Positions 8,813 to 17,118 of a stretch of DNA of 64,000 nucleotides are shown here, in pieces (positions within the stretch are counted from its first letter, which is position 1; each line of letters starts with the position of its first letter). The position numbers and the translations under genes were made by a program. The stretch spans positions 62,001-126,000 of the forward strand of contig NZ_WQCA01000011.1 of assembly GCF_013032445.1 (NCBI RefSeq), in the 5' to 3' direction. Below the pieces are notes generated by a model. The model was not told where the DNA came from. It made no database searches and was given only the letters and a program-made list of their open reading frames with translations. This DNA is from Ruegeria arenilitoris (GTDB lineage Bacteria; Pseudomonadota; Alphaproteobacteria; Rhodobacterales; Rhodobacteraceae).

Positions 8813-10647
8813 TCCGCAGCCTCCGGGTTCAGGAAGCCCCCAGATTGCCGCGCCCAGAACTGGGCGTAAAGGCCACCATGGGCCAACAGCTCGGAATGGC
8901 CGCCCTGTTCCACGATCCGGCCGCCATCCATGACCAGAATGCGGTCCATCTGGGCTATGGTGCTTAGCCGGTGGGCGATGGCGATCACGGTTTTACCTTG
9001 CATCATGCCGTAGAGGGTCTCCTGAATCGACGCTTCGACCTCGGAATCTAGGGCGGATGTTGCCTCATCCAACAGCAGGATCGGTGCGTCCTTCAGTATC
9101 ACCCGCGCAAGTGTCACCCGCTGCCGCTGGCCACCGGACAGCTTCACGCCCCGTTCGCCCACATGCGCGTCATAGCCGGTGCGCCCCTGTGGGTCCTGCA
9201 GATCAAGGATGAACTCATGCGCCTCGGCCTGTTTGGCGGCGGCGATCATCTGTTCCTCAGTGGCCTCAGGGCGGCCATAGAGGATGTTGTCGCGGACCGA
9301 GCGATGCAGCAAAGCGCTGTCCTGCTGCACCATACCAATTTTGCTGCGCAGACTGTCCTGCGTGACGCTTGCGATGTTCTGGTCGTCGATCAGGATCGCC
9401 CCCTGTTCCACGTCATAAAACCGCAAAAGCAGCTTAACTAGAGTCGATTTCCCTGCACCTGACCGTCCGATCAGGCCAATTTTCTCCCCCGGATGGATTG
9501 TCAGGTTGATGTGATCCAGACCGCCGGTCTTGCGCCCGTAATGGTGCGACAGATCGCGGATATCGATCTGGCCTTTGGTCAGATGCAACGGTTTGGCCGC
9601 AGGCTTGTCCAACAGGTCGATGGGCTGGGCAATGGTCTCCATCCCCTCGGCCACGACACCAAGCTGGCGGAAGAAGCTGGTCAACGCCCACATGATCCAC
9701 CCGGTCATTGCGTTCAGCCGCAGCGTGAGCGCGGTTGCCGCTGCGACCACACCGACCGAGGCACTGCCCTGCATCCACAGGGCAATGGCCCAACCGACAA
9801 CGCCGACGATCAGCAAACCGTTCAGCGTGACCAGAACCGCGTCCATGATGGTGAAGATCCGCATCTCGATCTGGAAGGTGCGGCGGGTTTCCTCGATGGC
9901 TTCGCGGGCATAATCCAGCTCTTGCTCGTCATGGGCGAACATCTTGACCGAATGGATGTTGGTGTAGCTGTCCACCACTCGACCCGTGACGGCAGAGCGC
10001 GCGTCCGAGGCTGCCTGTGACGCCGGTCCCACCCGGGCCACCGTCCAGCGCACCAACAAACCGTAAAGAACCAACCAGATCAGCAGTGGCAACAACAGGC
10101 GCGGATCAGCCGCCATCAACAGGATCGCCGCCCCGATCAGGTAGGCGATCGAAAAGGAAATGGCGTCAAACACCTGAAACACCGCTTCACCCGCGGCGGG
10201 CGGCGTTTGCATGATCCGGTTGGCGATACGACCGGCAAAGTCATTTTCAAACCAGCCCACCGATTGCCGCAACACGTGTTTATGCGCGCGCCAGCGGATC
10301 AAAGTGCCAAAGTTCGGCAGGATCGTGTTGTTCAGCAGCAGCACATCGACCACATGCAGCATCGGGCGCAGCAGCAGCACAAACACCGCCATCAGGATCA
10401 GTTCGGTGCCGTGGGCTTGCCAAACCTCTGCAGGCGGCCCGGACAACAGGTCAACAACGCGACCCATATAGTAGATCAACCCGATCTCAACAGCGGCAAC
10501 AATAACCGAGATCAGCGCGGCCCAGAAGAACACCTGCTTAAACGGTTGGGAATAGTCCAGCATGAAAGGCCACAGCCGCGTGGGCGGCGTGTCGGTTTCT
10601 TCATAGGCAACAAAAGGGTCAACGAGGTTTTCGAAATAGCGAAACAT
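8809..10647 (-). CDS. ABC exporter half-transporter (permease-ATPase fusion), first of a pair
   Basis: MsbA-like half-transporter of 612 residues, paralogous to the gene directly downstream. It has an N-terminal membrane domain (six predicted helices, about 30-330) and a C-terminal ATPase with Walker A GRSGAGKST, signature LSGGQRQR, Walker B ILLLDEATSAL and H-loop IAIAHRLS. Both ATP sites of the presumed heterodimer are therefore canonical, unlike heterodimers with one degenerate site. The start ATG at 10647 follows GGAG at eight bases. It is the first full-length gene after a leader with a short ORF and an attenuator-like fold, which suggests that transcription into the pair is conditional. 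The substrate is unknown. Confidence 0.92.
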   Translation of the reverse strand: MFRYFENLVDPFVAYEETDTPPTRLWPFMLDYSQPFKQVFFWAALISVIVAAVEIGLIYYMGRVVDLLSGPPAEVWQAHGTELILMAVFVLLLRPMLHVVDVLLLNNTILPNFGTLIRWRAHKHVLRQSVGWFENDFAGRIANRIMQTPPAAGEAVFQVFDAISFSIAYLIGAAILLMAADPRLLLPLLIWLVLYGLLVRWTVARVGPASQAASDARSAVTGRVVDSYTNIHSVKMFAHDEQELDYAREAIEETRRTFQIEMRIFTIMDAVLVTLNGLLIVGVVGWAIALWMQGSASVGVVAAATALTLRLNAMTGWIMWALTSFFRQLGVVAEGMETIAQPIDLLDKPAAKPLHLTKGQIDIRDLSHHYGRKTGGLDHINLTIHPGEKIGLIGRSGAGKSTLVKLLLRFYDVEQGAILIDDQNIASVTQDSLRSKIGMVQQDSALLHRSVRDNILYGRPEATEEQMIAAAKQAEAHEFILDLQDPQGRTGYDAHVGERGVKLSGGQRQRVTLARVILKDAPILLLDEATSALDSEVEASIQETLYGMMQGKTVIAIAHRLSTIAQMDRILVMDGGRIVEQGGHSELLAHGGLYAQFWARQSGGFLNPEAAE

Positions 10648-10686
10648 GGAGGGTGCTCCGATTGAGCAGGAAATTCAGGACGTGCG

Positions 10687-10746
10687 AAAAAAGATGGCGC
10701 CAGAACACCACCCTTACGGGTCAAAGTGTTCCGGCTTTAGCCGAAC
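10687..10746 (-). promoter_or_regulatory. Attenuator-like three-way RNA fold
   Basis: Downstream of a 10-codon leader ORF, three mutually exclusive stems can be drawn on the reverse strand. Stem A pairs GTTCGGC (10746-10740) with GCCGGAAC (10735-10728, one bulge). Stem B pairs GCCGGAACAC (10735-10726) with GTGTTCTGGC (10708-10699), 10 bp with one G-U, enclosing a small ACCC/GGGT hairpin. Stem C pairs GGTGGTG (10712-10706) with CGCCATC (10699-10693) and runs straight into six Ts (10692-10687), an intrinsic terminator. B and C share bases, as do A and B, which is the 1:2 / 2:3 / 3:4 logic of classical attenuators. Pairing was done by eye. Confidence 0.6.
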
Positions 10747-10769
10747 CAGATCCCGTAGTACATTCGCAT
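10737..10769 (-). CDS. Putative leader peptide MRMYYGIWFG upstream of the ABC exporter pair
   Basis: A 10-codon ORF (ATG at 10769, TAA at 10739-10737) with a near-ideal ribosome binding site: GGAGG at 10779-10775, five bases before the ATG. Four of its ten residues are aromatic (Tyr4, Tyr5, Trp8, Phe9). Its last codons and stop lie inside the 5' arm of stem A of the attenuator-like fold, so ribosome position would decide which stem forms. I do not recognise the peptide. By analogy with trp-type leaders it could sense charged tRNA-Tyr/Trp/Phe; by analogy with resistance-gene leaders it could sense drug-stalled ribosomes. It has not been shown to be translated. Confidence 0.55.
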   Translation of the reverse strand: MRMYYGIWFG

Positions 10770-10845
10770 GCCTCCCTCCAAATCAGGTAACACGCGAAAG
10801 TAACCACAATATTTTTTGTTTGTCATCCCCTTTTGAGACTTCGTC

Positions 10846-12000
10846 TCAGCCGCCTAGGAGATCTTCGCGGGTCAGGGAAAAGCCAGAGGCGATCCAGCGG
10901 GCTTCAAGCTCGGCCAGTTTTTTGCCCAGCGCAGGGCCTGTGAAACCGGGGATTAAATCGGTGGCCTGAACCGGAAAATCTGCGGCGGCGCCCTTGCGCA
11001 AATCCAGACGCATGTTTTCGGACCAGGGTTGTTCCAGAAAGGAACAGCGCAGCAGGGTTTCGTGCATCCCGCCTTCTTCGCCATAGCGGAAACCCAGTTC
11101 GGCAATACTGGCGGTGCCGGATGCCTCATCCCGCATCCGGGTCAACCGTTGCAGCTGTGCCTTGCTCAGGCGTAAGGTTTTAGCGATCTCGGGCGTGGCA
11201 ATGGCGGCCAGACGGCGGATCGGTTCGGGCGCGGCCCCGGCCTGTTGCTCCAAAGAGACCAGAGGCGCCAGCGACCGATCATCGGCCCCCGGAAGTAACT
11301 GCGCCAGAACACCAGCTTGACGCATGGCAGCGACCGAGGGCGCGGGATCGGGTGCGCCCAGCAGCTTCAACAGCTCGGCCCCAACCCGTTCGCGGGACAA
11401 ACTGGCCAACCCGTCCAGATTGGCGGCAATCGCCGCCAGCGCGTCCGGGTCAAACCCGGCCTCGGCATCGCCATACCAGGCGTGAAAGCGGAAATAGCGC
11501 AGCGAGCGCAAGTAATCCTCGCGAATACGGTTTTCGGCGGTGCCGATGAACCGCACCCGCCGCGCCTGCAGGTCGGGCAGACCGCTCAGCGGGTCCAATA
11601 CGGTGCCGTCAGGCCGGGCATAGATCGCGTTCATGGTGAAATCGCGACGCGCGGCATCCTCTTCCACCTTGTCGGAAAAGGCCACCACAGCCCGGCGGCC
11701 ATCGGTTTTCACATCACGGCGAAAAGTGGTGATCTCATGCGGGGCACCGCCGCTAACCACGGTAATGGTGCCATGGTCGATCCCGGTGGGAATAGCCTTG
11801 AGGCCCGCCGCCTGCGCCAGCTCCATCACCCGCTCAGGATGCGCGTCAGTGGCAATGTCGATATCCGAGACCGGCGCGCCCAGCAGCGCGTTTCGCACGC
11901 AGCCGCCCACAAACAGCGCCTGCGCCCCGGCTCCGTTCAGGGTCGCGCAAACCTTTTGTGTAGCCGGATCAGAAACCCAGCCTTCCGAAATTTGCGTCAT
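10846..12000 (-). CDS. cca: CCA tRNA nucleotidyltransferase
   Basis: Class II nucleotidyltransferase that adds or repairs the 3' CCA end of tRNAs in the cytoplasm. The head domain shows FVGGCVRNALLG (about 30-41) followed by the catalytic DID pair (Asp46, Asp48), the RRDFTMNAI motif and a REDYLRSLRYFRF neck segment. At 384 residues it lacks an HD phosphohydrolase domain and matches the short alphaproteobacterial form. Its ATG overlaps the stop of the upstream NUDIX gene (ATGA), so hslO, the NUDIX gene and cca form one reverse-strand run. A TGAGAC/GTCTCA inverted repeat (10834-10848) covers its stop codon but has no T-tract in the direction of transcription. Confidence 0.94.
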   Translation of the reverse strand: MTQISEGWVSDPATQKVCATLNGAGAQALFVGGCVRNALLGAPVSDIDIATDAHPERVMELAQAAGLKAIPTGIDHGTITVVSGGAPHEITTFRRDVKTDGRRAVVAFSDKVEEDAARRDFTMNAIYARPDGTVLDPLSGLPDLQARRVRFIGTAENRIREDYLRSLRYFRFHAWYGDAEAGFDPDALAAIAANLDGLASLSRERVGAELLKLLGAPDPAPSVAAMRQAGVLAQLLPGADDRSLAPLVSLEQQAGAAPEPIRRLAAIATPEIAKTLRLSKAQLQRLTRMRDEASGTASIAELGFRYGEEGGMHETLLRCSFLEQPWSENMRLDLRKGAAADFPVQATDLIPGFTGPALGKKLAELEARWIASGFSLTREDLLGG

Positions 12001-12602
12001 TCACTCACCCGCGCTGCCAATCCCCGCAACATCCGGGCCGTCGCGCCCCAGATGTAATAAGGACCGAACGGCACTGCGTAATAGTATCTTTTGTGACCCC
12101 GCCAGCGGCGCGATTCAACGATATAATTCGCAGCGTTGAGCACATGTTCAAGCGGAACCGAGAACACCTCGTCGACTTCACCCGGCTCGGGGATCGGTTG
12201 AAACGGAGTGCGCAGGATCGCCACAACCGGCGTCACGGTGAACGAGGTGACAGTCTCATGCGTCGGCAGATGCCCCAGAATCTCGGGCAAGTTGGGCGGC
12301 AGGCCAATCTCTTCCTGCGCCTCGCGCAGGGCGGCGGCGGTGACGTCCGCGTCACCCTCGTCCTGCTTGCCGCCAGGAAATGCGATCTGGCCTGGATGGT
12401 GTTTCAGCGCCGACGACCGTTTGGTCAGAATCAGCCGCGGCTTGCCGGTTGCAACCGAGATCGGCACCAGAACGCCAGCGGGGCGTAGCTTGCGGCCCTC
12501 GGGCAGAACGGTTTCGGGGTTCAGGTCGAAATCGCTGGACCCATGACCGGGGCGGCTGAGCGCCGCCCGCAGTTGCTCGGTTGGATCAGGAGTCGTCCGC
12601 AT
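11997..12602 (-). CDS. CoA pyrophosphatase (NUDIX hydrolase)
   Basis: NUDIX hydrolase of the CoA pyrophosphatase (NudL/Nudt7-like) group, expected to cleave CoA or oxidised CoA into 3',5'-ADP and phosphopantetheine. The NUDIX box is complete: it opens with GGKQDEGD, and the metal-binding end is REAQEEIGL. Just before it is LTKRSSALKHHPGQIAFPGG, the conserved lead-in of this subfamily. The start used is the ATG at 12602; a TTG three bases upstream is the alternative. It begins inside the last codons of hslO and overlaps cca by four bases. The exact substrate is a family inference. Confidence 0.88.
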   Translation of the reverse strand: MRTTPDPTEQLRAALSRPGHGSSDFDLNPETVLPEGRKLRPAGVLVPISVATGKPRLILTKRSSALKHHPGQIAFPGGKQDEGDADVTAAALREAQEEIGLPPNLPEILGHLPTHETVTSFTVTPVVAILRTPFQPIPEPGEVDEVFSVPLEHVLNAANYIVESRRWRGHKRYYYAVPFGPYYIWGATARMLRGLAARVSE

Positions 12603-13563
12603 CAAAGCCGACCGAGCCCGGTTCCAGCACGTAGTGGGCGCCGCAGAACTGGCAATCGGCAGTTACCGTGCCCTCGGGCGTGGTCATCTTTTCGATGTCC
12701 TTGGCCGAGTAGATTGACAGGCTTTGACGCACACGCTCCTCGGAACAAGTGCAGCCGAACTGCACCGGCTGTGCGTCATAGACCCGCGGTTGTTCCTCGT
12801 GAAACAGCCGGACCAGCAGATCGGTGGGCGCCACCGACGGCCCGATCAGTTCCAGATCCTCGACCGTATCCAGCAGGATGTTGACGCGGCCCCAGTTTTC
12901 ACCCTCTTCACCATCCACCAGATCTTCTGCGGTCAGGATCTGGCCCTCACCCTCGCTGCTAGCCACAAAGGGCGAGGCTTTCGGCATGTGCTGCAACATG
13001 ACCCCACCGGCGCGCCAATGTTCGCCAACGCCCGGCTCGGTCGATTTTCCGAAGCTTAGCGAGAACCGGGTCGGCAGCTGTTCGGATTGCGCAAAATATG
13101 CCTCGGCACACGCGCTGATCGACCCACCGGCCAGCGGCGTAATTCCCTGATACGGCTGCGAGCCCTTACCCTGATCGATCATGATAGCGAAATAGCCCTC
13201 ACCCACCTGATCGAACGGCGCGCCGTCAGTCAGGCGGTCACGGTCAAAGCTGGCATAGGCGCGGATGCGGGCCGGCTCGCCCTCTTGCTTGGGGGCATAA
13301 TAGTCGGTCGCGATCATACGCACCGGGCCTTTGGACTGAACCTGCAACGACAGCTTCCAGCGCAGCGAAATGGTCTGGCCGATCAGTGCGGTCAGCAGGG
13401 CCATCTCGGCCACCAAGGCCTCGACCTTTTCCGGATAGTCATGCTGCTTCAGGATGCCGTCGAGCACGCCATCCAGACGGGCCACGCGGCCGCGCATATC
13501 CGATACATCAAGTTGAAAGGGCAGGACAGTATCGTCCCACGCGATTTTCGTTCCAAGAGACAT
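12586..13563 (-). CDS. hslO: Redox-regulated chaperone Hsp33
   Basis: Cytoplasmic holdase chaperone activated by oxidation. The C-terminal zinc-binding redox switch is visible as CTC (Cys271, Cys273) and CQFC (Cys304, Cys307), spaced as in Hsp33. Under oxidative stress these cysteines lose zinc, form disulfides and expose the substrate-binding surface. The N-terminal core (about 1-230) matches the family, and 325 residues is slightly longer than the E. coli protein. The ATG at 13563 has AAGGA upstream. It starts the hslO-NUDIX-cca run, so an oxidative-stress chaperone, a CoA-related hydrolase and tRNA repair may be co-expressed. Confidence 0.94.
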   Translation of the reverse strand: MSLGTKIAWDDTVLPFQLDVSDMRGRVARLDGVLDGILKQHDYPEKVEALVAEMALLTALIGQTISLRWKLSLQVQSKGPVRMIATDYYAPKQEGEPARIRAYASFDRDRLTDGAPFDQVGEGYFAIMIDQGKGSQPYQGITPLAGGSISACAEAYFAQSEQLPTRFSLSFGKSTEPGVGEHWRAGGVMLQHMPKASPFVASSEGEGQILTAEDLVDGEEGENWGRVNILLDTVEDLELIGPSVAPTDLLVRLFHEEQPRVYDAQPVQFGCTCSEERVRQSLSIYSAKDIEKMTTPEGTVTADCQFCGAHYVLEPGSVGFDADDS

Positions 13564-13639
13564 GGGGTTTCCTTACACGCCACAGGTTGGCATACCGCCA
13601 GCATATAGGTCGAACAATTCGGGTTGTAAGGGGCCATAC

Positions 13640-14083
13640 ATGATCAGACGGTTCGGTGAAACCCCGCAAGCGGGGCAGAAATACATCAGGCGTATGGGTG
13701 TTTATGCATTATTGCCACGTGGCCGACACCTTTTGCTGACCTGCCAGATGGAGCCCGGCCCCGATCTGCAACTGCCCGGCGGCGGGATCGACCCGGGCGA
13801 ATCACCCGTCACCGCCCTGCACCGCGAAGTGTTTGAGGAAACCGGCTGGCTTGTGGCTGCGCCGCGCCGCGTCGGCGCGTTCCGGCGGTTCACCTTCATG
13901 CCGGAATACGATCTGTGGGCCGAGAAGGTCTGCCTGATCTATCGCGCCCGCCCCGTGCGCCGCGTCGGCCCGCCGACCGAACCATTTCACGAGGCGCTGT
14001 GGATGGATACCGCAGATGCCTGTCAGATGTTGGGTAATGCCGGTGACCGCCACTTTGCCAACCAGCATCTGAACGGGCTTTAA
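13640..14083 (+). CDS. NUDIX hydrolase
   Basis: Small single-domain NUDIX hydrolase (147 residues) acting on an unknown nucleoside diphosphate derivative. The NUDIX box is intact: PGGGIDPGE (46-54) followed by REVFEETGW (62-70). The start chosen is ATG at 13640, preceded by AAGGGG at about seven bases; the frame is open further upstream to 13562, but that would overlap the divergent hslO start codon. It is convergent with the phosphatase gene and shares its last four bases with it. This is the second NUDIX protein flanking hslO, but the two share only the catalytic box. Substrate cannot be named. Confidence 0.85.
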   Translation: MIRRFGETPQAGQKYIRRMGVYALLPRGRHLLLTCQMEPGPDLQLPGGGIDPGESPVTALHREVFEETGWLVAAPRRVGAFRRFTFMPEYDLWAEKVCLIYRARPVRRVGPPTEPFHEALWMDTADACQMLGNAGDRHFANQHLNGL

Positions 14084-15414
14084 GGCCCGTTATATTCGAA
14101 GAATACCGCTGACACGTCGTCATCCATGCCGCTGCCGGGGGCCACGGCCTGTGTCAGGCGCCAGAACATGTCGTCCAGAAACTCGGTTCCGCTGCGGCCA
14201 GGGGCGCAGTCCAAGGCCATCTGGCGCAGGCCCTCTTCTTCCAACAATCCACCCCCCTCAAGGCCGCACTCGGTAAAACCGTCCGAATACAGCAGCAGCT
14301 TGTCGCCGGGGTGCAGATAGGTTTCGGTCTGCTGGAACGAAACATCCGACAGCAACCCGATGGGCAAGCCGCCTTCGCCCAGGAACTCAGTCCTGCCGTC
14401 ATAGCGCAGAACAAGCGGGTGCGGGTGCCCGGCCTGCACCATTTTCAGATGCCCGTTGCGGAGATCGATGATCGCGTAGACCATGGTGAAATACTCTTCG
14501 ACCCCGGCATCCGCCATCAGGCGGGAATTGAGCATCTCGGCCACCTGCTCTGGCGGCAGCAGCGCGTAGAACTTATCGAACCGCTTTTCCATCGCCACGT
14601 TCTGTTCGAAATGCTTGCTGGACAGATAGCCGCCCAACCGCGCCGTCATCATTGCCGAGGTGATGCCATGGCCCGACACATCGATGCTGTAGAACCCCAG
14701 CCGGTTGACCCCGGGCGAGAACATCCCCACCAGATCACCACCAATATGGCCGCAGGGTTTCAGCAACATGCTGACCCGCGACTTGCCAAATTCACGCGTC
14801 AGTTCCGGAACCAGCGAGTCCTGAATTTTCCGGGCCTGCATCAGATCCTTGTCGATGGCGTCATGGGCCACGCGCAGCTCTTTCAGCGCAGTTTCGATCA
14901 TGCGGTTTTTCTCGGACAGCTCGCGCTGCATGTCCAGGATACGCGCCCCGGCCGAAATGCGCGCGCGCAGTTCATCGGCCTCAAGCGGTTTGATCAGAAA
15001 GTCATCGGCCCCGGCATCCAGCCCCTTTGCCACCTCCTGCTTTTCGCTTTTTGAGGTCAGCAGGATGAAATAGCTATACTGTTCGCTATCCAACGCCCGG
15101 AAGGTACGGCAAAACTCAAGCCCGCTCATCCCCGGCATGACCCAGTCGCTGACCACCAAATCCGGCGGGTTGGTCTGGCACATCTCGATCGCGGCGTCAC
15201 CGCTGTCGGCCTCAAGCACCTCAAAGCCCCATTTTTTCAGCGAAGCCACCAGAATCCGCCGTTGCAGGCGGCTGTCATCAACGACAAGCACCTTTTGGAT
15301 CGCGCCAAAATCCAGCTCTGTCCTGGCCTCTGCCTGACTGCCTTCTGTCACTTGCACCCTCTGCACTGCGACCATACCTGAACGCACCGACCCTAGCGCG
15401 CGGCGGTTTAACAT
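14080..15414 (-). CDS. Response regulator fused to PP2C/SpoIIE-type phosphatase
   Basis: Signal-transduction output protein with an N-terminal receiver domain (about 41-155; acidic pair DD46-47, phosphoacceptor Asp90 in VVSDWVMPG, Lys in LIKPLEADE), a coiled-coil linker (about 160-200) and a C-terminal PP2C-like Ser/Thr phosphatase (about 230-440; GGDLVG, DVSGHG, GHPHPL, DGFTE, DDDVSAV). Phosphorylation of Asp90 should control dephosphorylation of a partner, commonly an anti-sigma-factor antagonist in this architecture. The start at 15414 has a poor ribosome site; ATG at 15375 is an alternative. It is divergent from an Hpt gene about 90 bases away, which suggests the Hpt protein feeds phosphate to it. 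Confidence 0.9.
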   Translation of the reverse strand: MLNRRALGSVRSGMVAVQRVQVTEGSQAEARTELDFGAIQKVLVVDDSRLQRRILVASLKKWGFEVLEADSGDAAIEMCQTNPPDLVVSDWVMPGMSGLEFCRTFRALDSEQYSYFILLTSKSEKQEVAKGLDAGADDFLIKPLEADELRARISAGARILDMQRELSEKNRMIETALKELRVAHDAIDKDLMQARKIQDSLVPELTREFGKSRVSMLLKPCGHIGGDLVGMFSPGVNRLGFYSIDVSGHGITSAMMTARLGGYLSSKHFEQNVAMEKRFDKFYALLPPEQVAEMLNSRLMADAGVEEYFTMVYAIIDLRNGHLKMVQAGHPHPLVLRYDGRTEFLGEGGLPIGLLSDVSFQQTETYLHPGDKLLLYSDGFTECGLEGGGLLEEEGLRQMALDCAPGRSGTEFLDDMFWRLTQAVAPGSGMDDDVSAVFFEYNGP

Positions 15415-15507
15415 CCCGTGAAGGCGTTCTGATTGCGTAGTTTAACCCCATCTTTACCGGCCTTGGGATACGCAGATCATGTCGCGATAAGTGTGGAGGC
15501 GCCGAAC

Positions 15508-15837
15508 ATGATCGACTGGTCCAGGGTCAGACAACTGCGGGATGAGGTAGGCGCAGATGAGTTTGACGAGGTGGTGCAGATCTTTCTGGACGAGGTGCAG
15601 GAAACCATCGAACGAGTGCACCGGGACGCAAACCGTGCCGAGTTCGAACAGAACATGCATTTCCTCAAAGGCAGCGCGCTGAGCCTTGGGTTCAACCGCT
15701 TCTCAAGCCTATGTCAGGATGCCGAGCGCAACGCCGCCGCTGGCAAGGCGGCCGAAGTCGATCTGCCAGCGATCCTTAAGATCTTTGACGAGTCCCGCGC
15801 CGTGTTCCTGACTGACAAGGCCGCGAACCTGACCTAA
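15508..15837 (+). CDS. Hpt domain phosphotransfer protein
   Basis: Stand-alone histidine phosphotransfer protein (109 residues) forming a four-helix bundle. The phosphorylated histidine is His51 in HFLKGSALSLGF, matching the HxxKGS Hpt signature. The start ATG at 15508 has GGAGG eight bases upstream, which is much better than the earlier in-frame start at 15433. It faces the response regulator/PP2C gene across a shared promoter region of about 90 bases and probably relays phosphate between a hybrid kinase encoded elsewhere and that regulator. Its 3' end overlaps the convergent ilvA gene by four bases. Confidence 0.88.
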   Translation: MIDWSRVRQLRDEVGADEFDEVVQIFLDEVQETIERVHRDANRAEFEQNMHFLKGSALSLGFNRFSSLCQDAERNAAAGKAAEVDLPAILKIFDESRAVFLTDKAANLT

Positions 15838-17060
15838 ATCACGAACTGCGCCAGCGTCTCGTCTTCGGTGATGTCGGTATAGGTGAATCCGGCCTCGTCC
15901 AGATGCGCGAACAGGCGGGCAAAGTTCTCGGGCTTGCGGGTTTCGATACCGATCAGGACCGAGCCGAAATTGCGCGCCGATTTCTTCATGTATTCGAACC
16001 GGGCGATGTCGTCTTCGGGGCCGAGAATGCCCAGAAACTCCTTCAACGCGCCGGGGCGCTGCGGCAGGCGCAGGATGAAGTATTTCTTGACGCCAGAATA
16101 ACGCTGCGCCCGCTCTTTGACCTCAGGCAGGCGTTCGAAATCGAAATTGCCGCCAGAGGTGACGCAGACCACGGTCTTGTTTCGGATGAAGCTTTGAATA
16201 TCGCCCAGCGCCTCGATCGCCAGCGCCCCCGCCGGTTCCAGCACGATGCCTTCGACATTCAGCATCTCTATCATCGTGGTGCAAATGCGGTCTTCGGACA
16301 GGACATGCACGTCGGACAGGTGGCGATCTTTAAGCAGCTCAAACGGTTTCGCGCCAATCTTGCCCACCGCCGCACCATCGACGAAATTGTCGATATGATC
16401 CAGGGCCACCGGATGCCCCGCCGCCATCGCCGCGTGCAGGCAGGCCCCGCCCTTGGGCTCGACAAATAAGCAATGGGTCCGATCCCCGAACCACGTCGCC
16501 ACGCCCGAGGACATGCCACCCCCGCCCACCGGCAGGATCACGTGATCGGGCAGACCGCCCAGCTGCGCCTCAATCTCAACCGCCAATGAGGCCTGACCTT
16601 CGATCACATCCTCATCGTCGAAGGGAGACAGGAAATGTCCGCCCTGCTGTGCACACCATGCTTGCGCGGCGGCCAGAGTGTCGTCGAAATAGTCGCCGAT
16701 CAGATGAATCTCGATATTGTCGCCACCAAAGATGCGGGTCTTCTGGATTTTCTGCTGCGGCGTCGTCACCGGCATGAAGATCACACCCTTCACGCCCAGA
16801 TGCTTGCACATATAGGCCACGCCCTGCGCGTGGTTGCCCGCGCTAGCGCAGACGAACAATTCCTGTCCCTGCTGCTTGCGCATAGCGTTGAACGCACCGC
16901 GGATCTTGTAGGACCGCACCGGGCTAAGGTCCTCACGCTTGAGCCAGATATCCGCGCCATAGCGGTCGGACAGATGGGCGTTCCGCTGCAGAGGTGTGGG
17001 CGGAAACACAGTACGCATCGCCTGTTCAGCGGCGCGGGCGCGGGTCATGAAATCAGTCAT
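15834..17060 (-). CDS. ilvA: Threonine ammonia-lyase (threonine dehydratase)
   Basis: PLP enzyme converting threonine to 2-oxobutanoate and ammonia, the first step of isoleucine synthesis. The PLP lysine is Lys52 in SYKIRGAF, and the phosphate-binding glycine loop is VGGGGMSSG (about 178-186). The last 80 or so residues, starting near FILRLPQRPGALKEFLG, form one ACT-like regulatory domain. At 408 residues it is the shorter form with a single ACT unit, as in several Gram-positive and alphaproteobacterial enzymes, rather than the two-unit E. coli IlvA. ATG at 17060 is used; a second ATG at 17048 is possible. Confidence 0.93.
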   Translation of the reverse strand: MTDFMTRARAAEQAMRTVFPPTPLQRNAHLSDRYGADIWLKREDLSPVRSYKIRGAFNAMRKQQGQELFVCASAGNHAQGVAYMCKHLGVKGVIFMPVTTPQQKIQKTRIFGGDNIEIHLIGDYFDDTLAAAQAWCAQQGGHFLSPFDDEDVIEGQASLAVEIEAQLGGLPDHVILPVGGGGMSSGVATWFGDRTHCLFVEPKGGACLHAAMAAGHPVALDHIDNFVDGAAVGKIGAKPFELLKDRHLSDVHVLSEDRICTTMIEMLNVEGIVLEPAGALAIEALGDIQSFIRNKTVVCVTSGGNFDFERLPEVKERAQRYSGVKKYFILRLPQRPGALKEFLGILGPEDDIARFEYMKKSARNFGSVLIGIETRKPENFARLFAHLDEAGFTYTDITEDETLAQFVI

Positions 17061-17118
17061 GACCCGTTCAGTGGCCTATCCTGACTAAAAGGGCAAGGAA
17101 TACATATGTGTACGCGGA

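Noticed and set aside
10834..10848. TGAGAC-TTC-GTCTCA hairpin as a cca terminator
   Set aside because: On the cca strand the stem is followed by AAAAGGGG rather than Ts, so it does not fit an intrinsic terminator.
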